64,000 bases of DNA from contig CM076952.1 in NCBI GenBank assembly GCA_039566865.1, forward strand, positions 15,396,501-15,460,500, read 5' to 3'. This document shows positions 32,617-45,821 of the stretch, piece after piece; within the stretch, counting starts at the first letter, position 1; the number at the start of each line of letters is the position of its first letter. The notes below the pieces were generated by a model. It did not search any database and was not told the origin of the DNA. It saw only the letters and a list, made by a program, of their open reading frames with translations. The stretch is from Aurelia coerulea (taxonomy: Eukaryota > Cnidaria > Scyphozoa > Semaeostomeae > Ulmaridae). Made by a program: the position numbers and the translations under genes.

Positions 32617-32765
32617 TCTTTTGGCTGGAGCTTTCGCCTCATCTCTGAAGCCTTCCTAGACCTCGAAGAAGGAGGGTGAATTAGGAGAAGACGAAGAAGA
32701 ATACCGAGGAAGAAGTTGTAAGAGAGGCTTAAAGAGGTGAGGCAAAAGCTCCAACCAAAAAGAAA
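32617..32765. repeat. Imperfect hairpin, about 40 bp arms
   Basis: CTTTTGGCTGGAGCTTTCGC followed by CTCATCTCTGAAGCC (left) pairs with the reverse complement of GGCTTAAAGAGGTGAGGCAA plus AAGCTCCAACCAAAA (right). The loop of about 65 bases is rich in GAAGA. Confidence 0.5.
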
Positions 32766-32998
32766 AATAAAGCATTGCAAAGAGTGAGCCAAGCGGCAAG
32801 TAGAACTACCTTTAAGTCTATAAATAGATTGTATGATTGCTTTTTTATTTCACTTGATTATCTTCCTTGGCCGGCCTTAAACCTCATAAAGGAATCAAAT
32901 ATAAATACAAGTAGTTTATATAAGAAGTTGCTCACAAGAAGTTAAATTCTCAGATAACCAAAACATGAATAACTAAGTACTTGGAAAACATAACTTTG

Positions 32999-34189
32999 CC
33001 CTATTTTGACCGGGTAGAAATTTGCATATTTTCAACAGGGGGAGTTTTTGGCCCCCTTCTTATTTTCCAAAACTACAAGAAATATAACAATGAAACTTAC
33101 ACCAATTGTTCTTTGGAAAATTAGCTTTACAAAACCAAAAATTGAGGTTTAATTTGGGAAAATTGAAAAAATTGAGCTCCTGACTTAAAAAGCAAATTCG
33201 TCCAGATCAACATGAGATAACAGGTAAAAATTGTAGTCAGAAGTAGCAAGTAAGAGTAGAAAACGATATTTACACAGCACATTTTCAATTTAACATGCAA
33301 GTCTTGCTTGATTAAGAGCAATTAGTAACTGAATAGACTAATTAAGATTTCTATTTTGAATTATTTTCTATTTTTTAAATATTTGATAAGTAAAAATAGT
33401 TAGTAATAAGCAACCTGACACTGTTTTCTGCACGTTTTAAGATATATTGCCCCAATTCATTCAAACTATGACGTCATAAAGATAAATGACGTCATGGATG
33501 TCTAAGGTTGCTAATGTAAACAAATATAAACAAACTATAAATGAAATTTCTCTTCAAGATCAATCGAATAGTGCATATAACTTTATCATTAGTGCTTGCA
33601 AGAATTTAGCGAGAATATTAAGATTTTCTTTGTGACCAGTCTCCAAATGAGGGGATCTGGAGGTCATGTATTACAACAATGGACCCCCGGGGGGGTCACT
33701 ACCATATGTACCAGTACGGGATGTGCCATTTTTTGGGGTACCTTTTTTCAGGCTGAAAATAAATTTTAGGGTGTCATTTTTGGTAACATCACAAATGAAC
33801 ATAAATTTTGGGGTGTCATTTTGGAAGAAAAATGCTTGAGGGTATTGAATTTAATCTGATTTCAGGTACTTGGTTAGAATTTCGAATTTTGGTCACAATT
33901 TTAGGGTATCTTTTTTGAAAGGCCCGTAAATTTTGAGGTATGGTTTTTGAAAAATTCATAAATTTTAGGGTATGATTTTACAATTGAAAATGGCACACCC
34001 CCGTCATCCGCCTATTGAAGTGACCCCCCCGGGAATGGACCATGAAATTTTTAAGATTCGATGGCCCATTAAATTTTAGTAGAAGTCTAGGAGTTGCAGC
34101 GCCACATCTAGAACAGCGGTGGAGATATTTGAGAACGTTTTGTAGGAGGGGGGGTGGACGAAAAACGCCCCCTGCTGGTCCAAATAGGG
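32999..34189. mobile_element. piggyBac-like MITE, second copy, with nested MITE
   Basis: The left end CCCTATTTTGACCGGGTAG and the right end AAATAGGG before TTAA (34190-34193) match the family at 14069-14796. The left flank reads TTTG instead of TTAA, probably mutated. Poly-G blocks next to TTTTTGGCCCCC and AAAACGCCCCC lie just inside. A second MITE occupies 33684-34033. Confidence 0.55.
33684..34033. mobile_element. Nested MITE with CCCCCGGGGGGGTCAC ends
   Basis: Left CCCCCGGGGGGGTCAC and right GTGACCCCCCCGGG are inverted and flanked by AATGGAC on both sides (33678-33684 overlapping, 34034-34040). The interior repeats TTTTAGGGTGTCATTTTTGG-like units four or five times with decay. Related sequence lies at 12305-12935. 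Confidence 0.55.
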
Positions 34190-34193
34190 TTAA

Positions 34194-36147
34194 GAAACTA
34201 TTTATTTTGGAAAAGGAGATCTTTAACATATGTCTACTTCATTTTCACTTGTTTCCTGTATCAAATTACTCGTAAGGTACTTGAGTGAAGTCTAAACATT
34301 TGAAAGACTTCAAAAACCTTTTTTTCAAATGTTCATAATGGCACAACATGAAGATATTGTTTCGGGACGTTTTAGAAACTCGTAAAATACTCTGAGTACT
34401 AAAATTCTGACAATCTTAAGAAACTTTCAGTACTGGCCTAAACTTGTAGGTACTTGTGAAACAAATACGTGTGAATGTCAAAAGATCATATCAATTTGAT
34501 AATCATTTGCTACCCAGGGTACCAGACTCTCTCTAACATAAAGATCTGGGTAATCCTTTGCACAATTCAGCGATACAATGCGAAACAAGTTCGTCCAATG
34601 CTACACTTAAATGTGCCAATTTTAAATTGCCACAAGATAATTTTCGCTAGGTTAAGTTTCATTTGCATTATAAATCTAAAAAAGAATTTCTAATCAAACT
34701 TTAGTTGTGTGATATTTGAAATGTGATATTTTTCGTGATAGTCGGTAGTACGCTACTGCTAGAGCATAGTGCTTTTTCCTTTCATCTTTCGTGATTCGTC
34801 ATAATGCTCAATGAACCACGGGATAAATTCTTGCCAGTCTAATGTCCAACGTGCAGACTATTAGTCACATAAAAATGTAAGAAGATCCAAAAACAAAAAT
34901 CGATCATCTGAGCAACAAATGCTAGTCTGTAGGTGCCAAACTAATCCTATCCTATTAATCCTAAAACTAATACTCTCCTGCTGCCTACTGGCATCAAAAT
35001 AGGTATTTAACGATAAGCTATTCTAAAATCTGAGCGAGACAAACTCTGTGTGGTGTGTTGGCGTCATGGCATTCATGTAATACACGTCATTGCCAGGTAG
35101 GATGCGGGGGATCTTTCGTGATCTTCTCCCCGTCCTCTCCTTTCGCTTTCTGTAATCTGAAAATTTCTCCGCGCTGCTACACATTGTACGTCATACTTCC
35201 TACGTCATACGATACATGTCTTTTCACACGCATTTTGCTCGAAATATCATCTTCCAACAACAGAGGCATGCTGTGTCAGAGAAAAAGAGATGATGTGATC
35301 ATGCTTGTCTCATTTGCCAAATGAGAAATCATATTTTCCTTCAAAAATGGTGATGAACATTTTCATAGATATTTCATCCTAAGCTCGAAACATTGCGGAT
35401 CATCACTGCTCTCTAGCAGAATGGCGTATTTTAATGATTATCAGCGTACATATTTTTCTTGATATATTATATATTCCAAATAAAATTTTACAATACACAT
35501 TACACTCTACAATACTACCAGGACGATCAACCCCTGGGAACAAAGGCTATGTCTACCCCGAGGCCATTAAAAAAAGATAATAAAAGAAAAAAACTACTTT
35601 AAGCAAGTGAAAATTCCTAAAAACGAGTTACAAAATTAGGTGGCTTATGAAGGGACGGGTAAATGACTACAGAAATACACTTAAATCAACCAGTACATAT
35701 GAACATTTCAGAACACTTCAGACAACTACATTTATGTTGACAACAATGTCATCACCTAGCATGCATTAGAACTTTAATTGTTCAATGATCGGTTCTGTGT
35801 GCTTTCTTGAAAAGTCAAGGATGGAGCATGTTGTCTGAAAATTCACTTGCTTTGCAGGAGCCCAATTTTCTTGGTGGAGACTTCAGACAGATTATCATAT
35901 TTAGTACATTTCTGGAATTCTCTCATGCAAAATAAATCTTATTATCAATGTTTACGAAATTCGAACAAAAAACAAGTTATCTAAGAAATGTTAAATGACT
36001 ATACTTTTTGACTGATTTTTTTCAATTTGAAATCCTGATTTGACATGCAGTCAGCCATAAAACACGTTAATCAAATTAAACCATACCTTCTCAAAAGATG
36101 TACTTATCATGAGTTGTTTGGGCTACCATAAAATGGACATCATTTAC
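34194..36147. other. Mostly unassigned; possible LINE 3' UTR at 35465-35900
   Basis: The minus strand at 35465-35900 contains a GGGGTAGACATAGCC...GTTCCCAGGGG block followed by GTATTGTAAAATTTTATTTGG, the look of a CR1/L2-type 3' end. No coding sequence accompanies it. The rest shows nothing recognisable. Confidence 0.35.
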
Positions 36148-36334
36148 CTATTTTACAAAGGGGTCTGGATCGAACCATATTTCTATACATCTTTTTGGAG
36201 TGGCATTTGTATCAATTTCACGCACATCCGAAAGTTCTTCCAAAATGTAAACGTTCGATTCAAAATATCTTTTGGAATAGTTAAAAAGTCCATTGGAATG
36301 AAAATGTGCTCCTGTTGGGATTGGATCAAGAATT
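36148..36334 (-). CDS. Possible terminal host exon, unknown function
   Basis: On the minus strand a pyrimidine-rich stretch ends in CCTTTACAG (36335-36343) and is followed by an open frame reading ILDPIPTGAHFHSNGLFNYS, YFESNVYILEELSDVREIDT, and ending KRCIEIWFDPDPFVK and TAG. Its composition is unlike the surrounding AT-rich noise and unlike any transposon protein I recognise. GTAAAT directly after the stop could instead be a donor. The family is unknown to me. Confidence 0.35.
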
Positions 36335-36559
36335 CTGTAAAGGTTTCCAGCAGACAACACAAAGAATACTATTACAAACGAGCTTCATTCTATCAATCTT
36401 TCATTTTCCAGTCTCGTGCTTCGAACATAACAACATCCCGGGGGCATGTTCAACATAACATTAAGACGAGGCTAATAATGTCACACCTTTCCTCCGACAA
36501 AAAGAAAGAAAGGAACCGTAATATAAAAAGTTAATTGTCTTTAAAGTTTGTTAATCATT

Positions 36560-37440
36560 TTGTTCCAGCAAGGTAGTCAGGCCGAATTGCTCTTCTGCCA
36601 CTTCTTGTCGTTACTGGTTGGGGTCAAATCTTGTCTCAGCAGGTCTGTTGGCGGCTGTCTCTCTGTCAACAGTATCAGGTCGTAAGTGAGGTGCTTCTTG
36701 TGGATCCAATGGCTCGACTTCCTGTTGGTGGTCATCGAGAGGTTGAGTCACCGCTTCCTGTTCTCTTCTGGGGAAAACGATTGAATCTTCTTCATCAGCA
36801 TTGAACGGCTCTTTGGCATGGCGTAGAAACTTTCGATTTCGTCTGAAGATTTTTTCATCTTCTGTTTTTACATTATGAGATCTTACACCACCTCTGTGAC
36901 ACACCTTTGGTCCAGCGGCCTGTTCTGTCATTATTGCTTGGTTTGATCCGAATCACATCATCCTTCCTTAATGTGCTAAGCTCCTTTGTGCCTCTGTTAT
37001 AATACTTTGATTGTATCTCTTTCCTCGGGCGAAGTTTTTCTTGAACACCTGTGACTACCTTTGGTTTGAGGAGCTTTTGGACATAGGAAGCAGAGTTTTT
37101 TTTGCTCTTCTGCTGACAATACGCTGGGAAGGAGAGCTGTCCATCCCCTCAGAAGGCGTGTTTCGCCATTCAAGCAGCACGACATAGAAGTCATTGCCAG
37201 ATTCAGCTGCTTTTTTCATCAGAATCTTTGCAGTTTTTACCGCATTTTCTGCTTTGCCATTGTTTTGAGCATACCCTGGCGAGCTTGACTCGGTGGTAAA
37301 TTCATATTCCTTGGCGAAATCCTGGAATTCTTTGGAAGAGAATGGTAAATTGTCACTCATGAACTTATCTGGTATGCCATGCGTAGAGAACTGTCTCTTG
37401 AGCTTCTTCTTAACTTCCCCAGCAGTCCCAGCCAGTGGCG
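36560..37440 (-). pseudogene. Ty3/gypsy integrase and C-terminal remnant
   Basis: The frame at the right reads STHGIPDKFMSDNLPFSSKE, then SPGYAQNNGKAENAVKTAK and LLEWRNTPSEGMDSSPSQR, the second half of a gypsy integrase core (DN and the E of the DDE triad). After a frameshift the sequence continues with KEIQSKYYNRGTKELS and DDVIRIK, the GPY-like C-terminal part. It belongs to a family different from the intact element at 18906-24343. Confidence 0.72.
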
Positions 37441-37774
37441 GACTGGCTCTGATTTTTGCACCGGCCATGGATGAGTTATGGGGCCCTAAGTGGGTGTGGC
37501 CTACGTCACGAGGGTGTGGTCATGCAAAAAATTCGTCGCAATTCCTCGATTTCTTACCAATAGCAAAGCTAAACTCACTTTCTTTGAAAATGAGGCTTAT
37601 ATCTTATTATGACATGATTAAAATCTTTACGTAGTCTCTACTTTATAAAAGTAACTCTGACCTTTTGAGAGTATTGTGGGCCAGATGATCTATAATGTTT
37701 TCGTTTCACAAACTGTTGAACAACCCTTTCTCGATCCTCGTCCAGCAGTGTGGCCAGGGAAAATTTACTGATGG

Positions 37775-38173
37775 TAGCGGCGTGGCCAGGGTAAATGAAG
37801 TGGGGGAATTTAAAGGAGGGGCCAGGAAAATTTTTGGTGCCACGCCCTTTACTTTGGCTTAAAATGCATTTCCCAATATCATGCTTGCCATTAACGACAA
37901 GGAAACCATGATCGTTTTGTAACAGTTATCCTATGAATCAGAGCACGAGGAAAATGTTTGAAGAAAGATCCTTTATTTTGGCTTAGAATGCATCTCCCAA
38001 TATCATGCTTGCCAGTGCTAAAATGGAAGATTTGACATTTCTCGGAAAATTCTTAACCAACCTATACCCAGTTATTTTCTCCTCAGTTTTAGAGGAATCT
38101 CGAGGACCATCTTTCGACAAAAGTGGGGGGGGGGGGGCAATTGCCTCCCATACCCCACTTGGCCACGCCACTG
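37775..38173. mobile_element. Short hAT-like MITE (CAGTGGCGTGGCC family), complete
   Basis: The ends TAGCGGCGTGGCCAGGG (left, first bases mutated) and GGCCACGCCACTG (right) are flanked by perfect 8 bp duplications ACTGATGG at 37767-37774 and 38174-38181. The interior holds about two units of the 121 bp repeat (AATGCATTTCCCAATATCATG at 37865 and AATGCATCTCCCAATATCATG at 37988), which is expanded in the copy at 56245-57083. Confidence 0.72.
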
Positions 38174-38189
38174 ACTGATGGAGTATGAA

Positions 38190-38446
38190 AATGAGGGATC
38201 TGGGGGCAAAGTCTCCAGGAAAATCTCTAAGGACACTCCGGGGACTCTGCGGGGTGGCATGACAACAAGGGTTTGTGACTCATCAACGTCTAAATGGAGC
38301 TTGTCGGGTATATGACCAAGTCCTTCAAAGACAGATCCAAAGTGGTTCTCTATATCTGCTGCACTGAGTGGAGCCTCTGCGGTAGCTGACAAAAGTATTT
38401 CTGGGACAGCATTTTGTTGGTGATCTGCGAGTTCTCTGCAGCTCAA
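38190..38446 (-). pseudogene. Ty3/gypsy protease-RT junction remnant
   Basis: FGSVFEGLGHIPDKLHLDVD and VVMPPRRVPGVSLEIF is the characteristic stretch just before gypsy reverse transcriptase. It has the same orientation as the integrase remnant at 36560-37440, but only about 750 bp separate them and one MITE fills 400 bp of that, so RT, RNase H and the start of integrase are deleted. Confidence 0.68.
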
Positions 38447-38449
38447 CCG

Positions 38450-38853
38450 GATGAAAAGATATTCTTTGATTGATAATGATCAATACACCCTACCTTAATA
38501 TAATATCAGAAAACCTACCCACGATGCAATCGTGATGATTAGTCGTAAAAAGGAAAGGCACACCGTGTTTTTCCTATTATTTACTAAATCTTTCCACAAA
38601 ACACCATAATCGAGAAGATGTGTTCGAACACTTACACACCGGGATACAATAGGCAAACATACCACTTAGGTCCTGCCCATCATTCCAAAATAATCTTTTT
38701 TCAAATATCTGAACTTTTTCAGTCATGGCATGCGCGGTAGGACACCAAGTGTGTGAAAGTTTTATTTGTAGTGAGCCACCTTAACCAATTGTTTCTTGTG
38801 TGTTTTTACCTAATTTTTACTTGGTAGTGAGCCACTTTAAGTGCAGATCCACC
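38450..38853. other. No gene recognised
   Basis: Unassigned AT-rich DNA. GTAGTGAGCCACTT(T)AA occurs twice (about 38770 and 38825) as a small direct repeat. Confidence 0.35.
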
Positions 38854-38857
38854 TTAA

Positions 38858-39710
38858 TCCTAATCCTACCGGGCTTTTTTTGATCTAACATAGCCGGGGG
38901 GCTCTCTATAAATAGCCGTAGACTAATGGGAAATCATTGAAACTTGGCAAGGGCGTAGTCCTAATTATTCTTAGCCGATTGGTAGTTTTTGGGCGTGGCC
39001 ACCTCATTAGGTGACGTCACTATGACGTCATAATGCCGGAAAATGTCAAAATATATGGTTTTCCGGCTTATTTGTTCTAAAAACGGAATAAAGGTAATCT
39101 GAATGCTTTTTCATTCTTATTTGGCGTATTATTCATTTCCAATTCAAATATGATGCATATAGGTGTTTTTAGACTGTTATTTTGGAAGAAAATGACAAAA
39201 ATTGATAACGTCATAATTAAAAACTGTTTTTCTGCCAAAAATTGATAATGATTGGCTCAAAATCCTTTTAAAGTGTTGCATAACGCAATTCTATGCGTTT
39301 TTAACAAAGTCTGTTGGAAAAAACTTCAAAATTTGCCAAAATGATCCAAAATGGCGGCCCGAGTGACGTCATCATTTAAGAATGCTGATGTAAGCAAATT
39401 CCATTGTTATTGACAACAATAGAAAGCTAATTGTTTGCTGATTCCTTTAAAGTACAATAGTCAACATTTGGAGCTAATTCTGGGAGTAAATATATCAAAA
39501 TCATGAATTTTTCCAATACCTTGCTCCAAATATGGTAGTGTCACCCGTCACGTGACACCTATTGTTCAAAAATTTAATTGTCAAAATGTAACTAATAGAT
39601 AATTAGTAATTGTCAGAGAGTTTGAGGGTCATAGCTTTTGTCGTTAAAGAATGCTCTGCAAAAAACCGACAGGGGGTGGAAAACACCCCCCCTCCCTGGT
39701 AGGATTAGGG
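38858..39710. mobile_element. piggyBac-like MITE, third copy
   Basis: The ends TCCTAATCCTACCGGGC and the reverse complement of CCCTAATCCTACCAGGGAGG are flanked by TTAA at 38854-38857 and 39711-39714. A G/C block with GTGGAAAACACCCCC sits inside the right end. Central sequence contains several TGACGTCA-type palindromes also seen in the copy at 14069. There is no ORF. Confidence 0.65.
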
Positions 39711-39953
39711 TTAAGTTTTCCCAGAACTAAAATGTTTTAATTGTAAGCGATCTAATAGTTGACTGTAGAAGGGACGTTGTTTCTTCTGTATCTCCATTGC
39801 TCCTCCGCATTGCACATTTCATTTGCAGTATTTTCATAAACAAATTCATTCATTCATGAATTCCACATGTACACTTTTCCCCTTTTTTTGTAAGTCTGTT
39901 TCACATTTGATGTTAGGCACATCAAGGGTGAATGAAAATTCATCCACACAGAA

Positions 39954-40142
39954 TTGACAGTATTTCGGACCATTGACATCGCGAATCAGAAACCCAGAGC
40001 CGCCCAGAGCTCACAGCATATGCGCAATGTGTTGAGCGTTGGGGACTCTGGAGGGGGATCAGTAGTTGTAGCAACTGCTGTCGTTGTTGTTCTCTCGTCC
40101 GGGGTTCTTATTGCTCAGCATCATACTACTATGCTGGCCTGA
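39954..40142 (+). other. Small frame with hydrophobic segment and mRNA-like 3' end
   Basis: A 62-codon frame ends with a hydrophobic run (VVVATAVVVVLSSGVLIA) that could cross a membrane. About 240 bp downstream an AATAAAGAATAAAAAAAA sequence (40390-40408) looks like a polyadenylated 3' end or a LINE tail. No homology is recognised; it could be the last exon of a small gene or a retrocopy. Confidence 0.22.
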
Positions 40143-40408
40143 CATCCAATGTGAAACGGATTCTAGTATTTATCAGTAATTTATCGAATTTGTAGCTTTT
40201 TGTAGCTGTTTATTTAGTTGCTATTTTTTGCATGTCTTTATGTTAATGTCCACGGGGTAGTCATTGTCTTTTGCTCCTTGTGGTCCCGTCCCTGTAGTGT
40301 TGTATAGTCTGTAAAGTAATTAGAAAGTATGGTAGGATGTAGATGTAACATGTATTGTAACATTTTAAATGATTATATATATAAAATTTAAATAAAGAAT
40401 AAAAAAAA

Positions 40409-41193
40409 TGAATGCATTCATGCCCATCGCTTGGCATTAATCTCCAGACAATCAAGCAATTAGAAGTCTAATCGCGCCTTTCCGGCAATCCCAGCTTAAA
40501 TTCAAATTATGCACATTACCGTCATCCGCACCCCAACGTTCTTTTCGTTAAGAAGAAAAAGTTTATCCGTGACCTTGAAAGACTAAGAAATGTAATTCAT
40601 TCCACATCCGTCGTCAATGATCCTTCAAGTTTAAAATTAACCTTGGGAAAGTTATGGTAAACTCATTTTTTATAAGAAACTAGATCTGGGGCTGGTAGGT
40701 AGTTTTTTCTTAAGTCTAGGACATGCTTATGCCCTTTTGCTAATTTGGTTCATTTTTGTAGAAGGGCTTTGATAATATAATTCGCACTCAAAACAATTTA
40801 CAAACAGCTGCAATTAATGTACAGTGTCAAGAAATTTTGAGTGCAAATTACAAAATTTTCTTAGATTTTTTCAATCAGGTAGGGACTAAGCTTTGGAAAA
40901 TTGAGCCTACCGATTCTTTTTGTATGCTATTCCTTATTTAAACAATGGACATGGGTTTTTAAGGTGGTTGCAGGTTAAAGATTTATGAATTTTAGCCGAT
41001 TTTTAAAGTCTTCTCTTTGTAGAATTTCTGTACTTCGTAATTGTTTGGATTTTATCAGTCGATGATTTCATTTCGACAATTAAAATTGTTAGTATAGTAG
41101 TATAGGTTCCAGATCTGTTCATAGGAACGTGTGAAGTTTTTGCCTCATTAGACAAAAGGAAATTACATTCCTTTGGAGAAACTTTTAAACAAT
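40409..41193. other. No gene recognised
   Basis: AT-rich unassigned sequence leading into the ATT-tract region. Confidence 0.35.
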
Positions 41194-41664
<471 letters not shown>

Positions 41665-42149
41665 TTTTCTTTGTAAATAGGATGGCAGAAACAGCATTTC
41701 CAGATTTACGAACTGAACTGCAGCAAATGAATAACCGGAAACCTGATTTATTAGAGATAAAGTCAAACAAAAAAGAATGTGAGATCATAGAAGTAACTGT
41801 ATGCTTCGATTTGTACATGTCAGAATCATACAGGAGTAAAGAAACGAAATACCAACAGCTGAAAAACATATTGGATCAAAATGGGATTAAAACAAATATA
41901 AGAATATTGTGCTTTGGATCGCTTGGAACTGTGCATGAAGATGTAAGGAAGAATTTAAGAAGATTAGGACTTTCTAGCGAGGAGGTGAAGTCTACGATAA
42001 AATGGTGCAGTGTGTCGAACATGATATGTGGAAACATAATATGGCAGAACAGATGTAAAGGAATGCACGGACAAAATGAATTTTAGTTTTTATAAGTATA
42101 CTGGACAAACATTTGACTCTGAGATATCTTAGTTTTGCTCTCGTTCGTC

Positions 42150-42150
<1 letters not shown>
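41665..42150 (+). pseudogene. Restriction-like endonuclease domain of a non-LTR element
   Basis: It starts directly at the ATT tract. The frame reads RKPDLLEIKSNKKECEIIEV followed by TVCFDLYMSES, then KYQQLKNIL and ILCFGSLGTVHEDV. PD-x(n)-(E/D)-x-T/K is the catalytic pattern of the restriction-like endonuclease (PD-(D/E)XK type) at the C terminus of R2/R4-group retrotransposons. A close relative lies at 59253-59867, also starting at an ATT tract. The EVTVCFD version differs from the IDVACPFD version in the minus-strand fragments, so these are two families. Confidence 0.68.
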
Positions 42151-43152
<1,002 letters not shown>

Positions 43153-45821
43153 TAAACTAAACCACCATCATGTGTTAACAGAAAATAAATATAAAAACAC
43201 AACTGTTAAATGCCTCAAACGTTTCGATAAAAATCTTCGTCAGTGTGAGCTATTTACAGGGCAGCCAAGTATTTATAGTAAACAATTATTTACATCACAA
43301 TACATACACTTTAAAATAAAATATAATTTACAATTGAATACATGATACATAAACAAGTTCTAAAAAAACACATAAGTCAGCCTAAAATCAATACCCAAAA
43401 GACCATTGTCGTTGTATTCTTAAGAAATGTTGCCATTTAAGAGCTGTGCATTGAGCTTTTGGTAGTTTAATTGAAATGTGAAGAGGAACTGGCAGCCTTT
43501 ATGAACCACTTGAGACTGTGCCAACTTATTTCTGTGGCTCCCCCAGGTAACTTTCCATGGATTCGCTAGCCGCTAAACTATTTTAGCAAATGCTGAATCC
43601 AGGATAGCCCGATAGGGGATTCCACCCTACCACCACGTGCAGAAAGGCACGAAGTTACAGAGGGAACCACAAAAATTGGCGTTAGCGCAGCCTCCCTTGA
43701 CACCCTTCAGATGTAATGGTAAAATCTATGCTGTTCCACACGCAAACATGTCTAATTCCACATCTGCCGCTCTTTCATTGAGACCATTTGGCGAGAACGT
43801 TCCAAGCCGATACTGCCAGTAAAGTTCTTTTCTCCGAAGTGAATAAACATCCTCTGCCCCGTCGATTATTTTTATCCCAACCGTAAATGCCCCGTTGTGT
43901 CCGTTTTCAAAAAAATGCGCAAAAAAGCTTGCCTGTGGAATAGGTTTCCCCCTGTCAAGGGAGCCTTCGTTATGTTTGCGTGAATAAGACCTAAAGTATG
44001 ACTTGTAAACATTAAATCTTTGCCGAAATTTTGTCTTAGTACTCCCCACATATTTTTTGTTACAACGATCACATTGCAACAGATAAACCACGTATTCGGA
44101 ATTACAGTCATACTTTCCAGAAAACGTTTGAAACGACCTTGTTGAGTTGAAATTTTGGAAAGTATCTCCCTCCCTCATTAAAGGACAAATCTGACAACTT
44201 CTTCTACCATTACATCTGAAGGTGCCCTTTTCCATCAACTCTTCATCGAGATTTGCAAGTTTTGCCCTTACGAGTTTGTCTTTCAGACTTTTTGCCCTTC
44301 GGAACGAAACAAATATTTTGTCTTTGAAAACATTATTATGTTCATTATCCACCAAAAGAATATTTTGATTACCCCGAATGATTTCGTGTACCTTGTGCAG
44401 AGCTGGGTGATATGTTAGTACCAACGGTATCCTCGTGTCATCCTTGGTCTTGGGTTTGGTATCTAGTAAAGCAGCACGGTTTTTTAGACGAACGCGTTCA
44501 ACTTGACTATCGACCTCGTTTTCGATATAACCCCTTGCCAGCAGCCAAGTTTTTAGATCCCCCACCCTATTTTCGAAAAAAGTTTCCTCTGAACAAATGC
44601 GCCGAATTCTGAGAGCCTGGCTGTAAGGAATACCCTTTTTGGTATGGCTAGGATGACATGAAGTGTGATGTAAGAGTTGATGGGTATCAGTAGGTTTTGT
44701 AAACAAATCAGTGACAATTTTGTTACCTTGTTTGATGACTTGAACATCGAGAAAATTAACTTTTTCCGAGGACCATTCTGCAGTGAACTTAATCGAATCA
44801 TGGGCCCCATTAAGGAAATTTACAAAATCCCTGAGTTTTTCCTCCCCGTGCAACCAAACCAAAAAGACGTCGTCTATATACCTCCACCACAGCCATGGTT
44901 TCCACTGAGCTTCCGAAAGTAACTTTTCCTCAAGAGCCGCCAAGTAAAGAATCGCATAACTTGGAGCACATTTAGTTCCTATAGCAGTACCCCTAAGTTG
45001 CTGGTAAAAGTCCCCATTGAATTCAAAAAAGTTGTTTTTCAAAACCACGCGAGCAAGCTCCGTAAGGGAGTTCGTGGAAATGGTCTTATCTTCTCGATGT
45101 TCAAGTGCTTCCCGTAAGGCTTCCAATCCCTCTTCATGCGGAATGCTAGGGTAGAGCCCAACAACATCCACTGTACACAAAATAGCATTTTCAGGGAGTT
45201 GCCCCAAATTGTGGATTTTTTGAAGAAAATGGTTGGTGTCTTTAATGTACGACCTAACCTTTTTTGCCAATGGTTGCAAATGATGATCCAAAAATTCCGA
45301 AATATTCTCTGTAAAAAATCCACAATTGGAGATGACTGGTCTCCCTGGCACACTATTTAACCTTTTATGTATCTTAGGGAGGAGATAGAAACGTCCTAAC
45401 CTTGGATTGTTAACCATAAAATATTCCAAGGTTTTTTCGTCGATATCTCCTCTATCTCTTATAATATCTAAGGTATCAGCTATGATTTGGTGAAGTCGTT
45501 CCGAAGGATCGTTATCAAGTTTGCTGTAAACCTCTGAATCCCCTAATTGCCCCTCTGCTTCCTGAATATAATCCTCTCTGTCCCACACAACCACCCCTGA
45601 ACCCTTGTCCGCCTCCTTGATAACGATCGTTCGGTCAGCTTTCAAGCTGTTGATTGCTGAAAGCTCCTCCCTACTGATATTACTATAATTATTTCCTCGT
45701 ACACATATATTCATAAATTCCTCCTCTAACTTACTGAGGTACAACTCAATAGCAACATCCTTGTTTCGAGGATTAAATTTGCTACGTGTCTTAAATGCTG
45801 GATACTGGGAAAAATTATCTG

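Noticed and set aside
43726..45744. Reverse transcriptase as a retron, group II intron or diversity-generating system
   Set aside because: The GIY-YIG fusion, YIDD box and the ATT/3' UTR structure are those of Penelope-like elements, and the DNA is metazoan.
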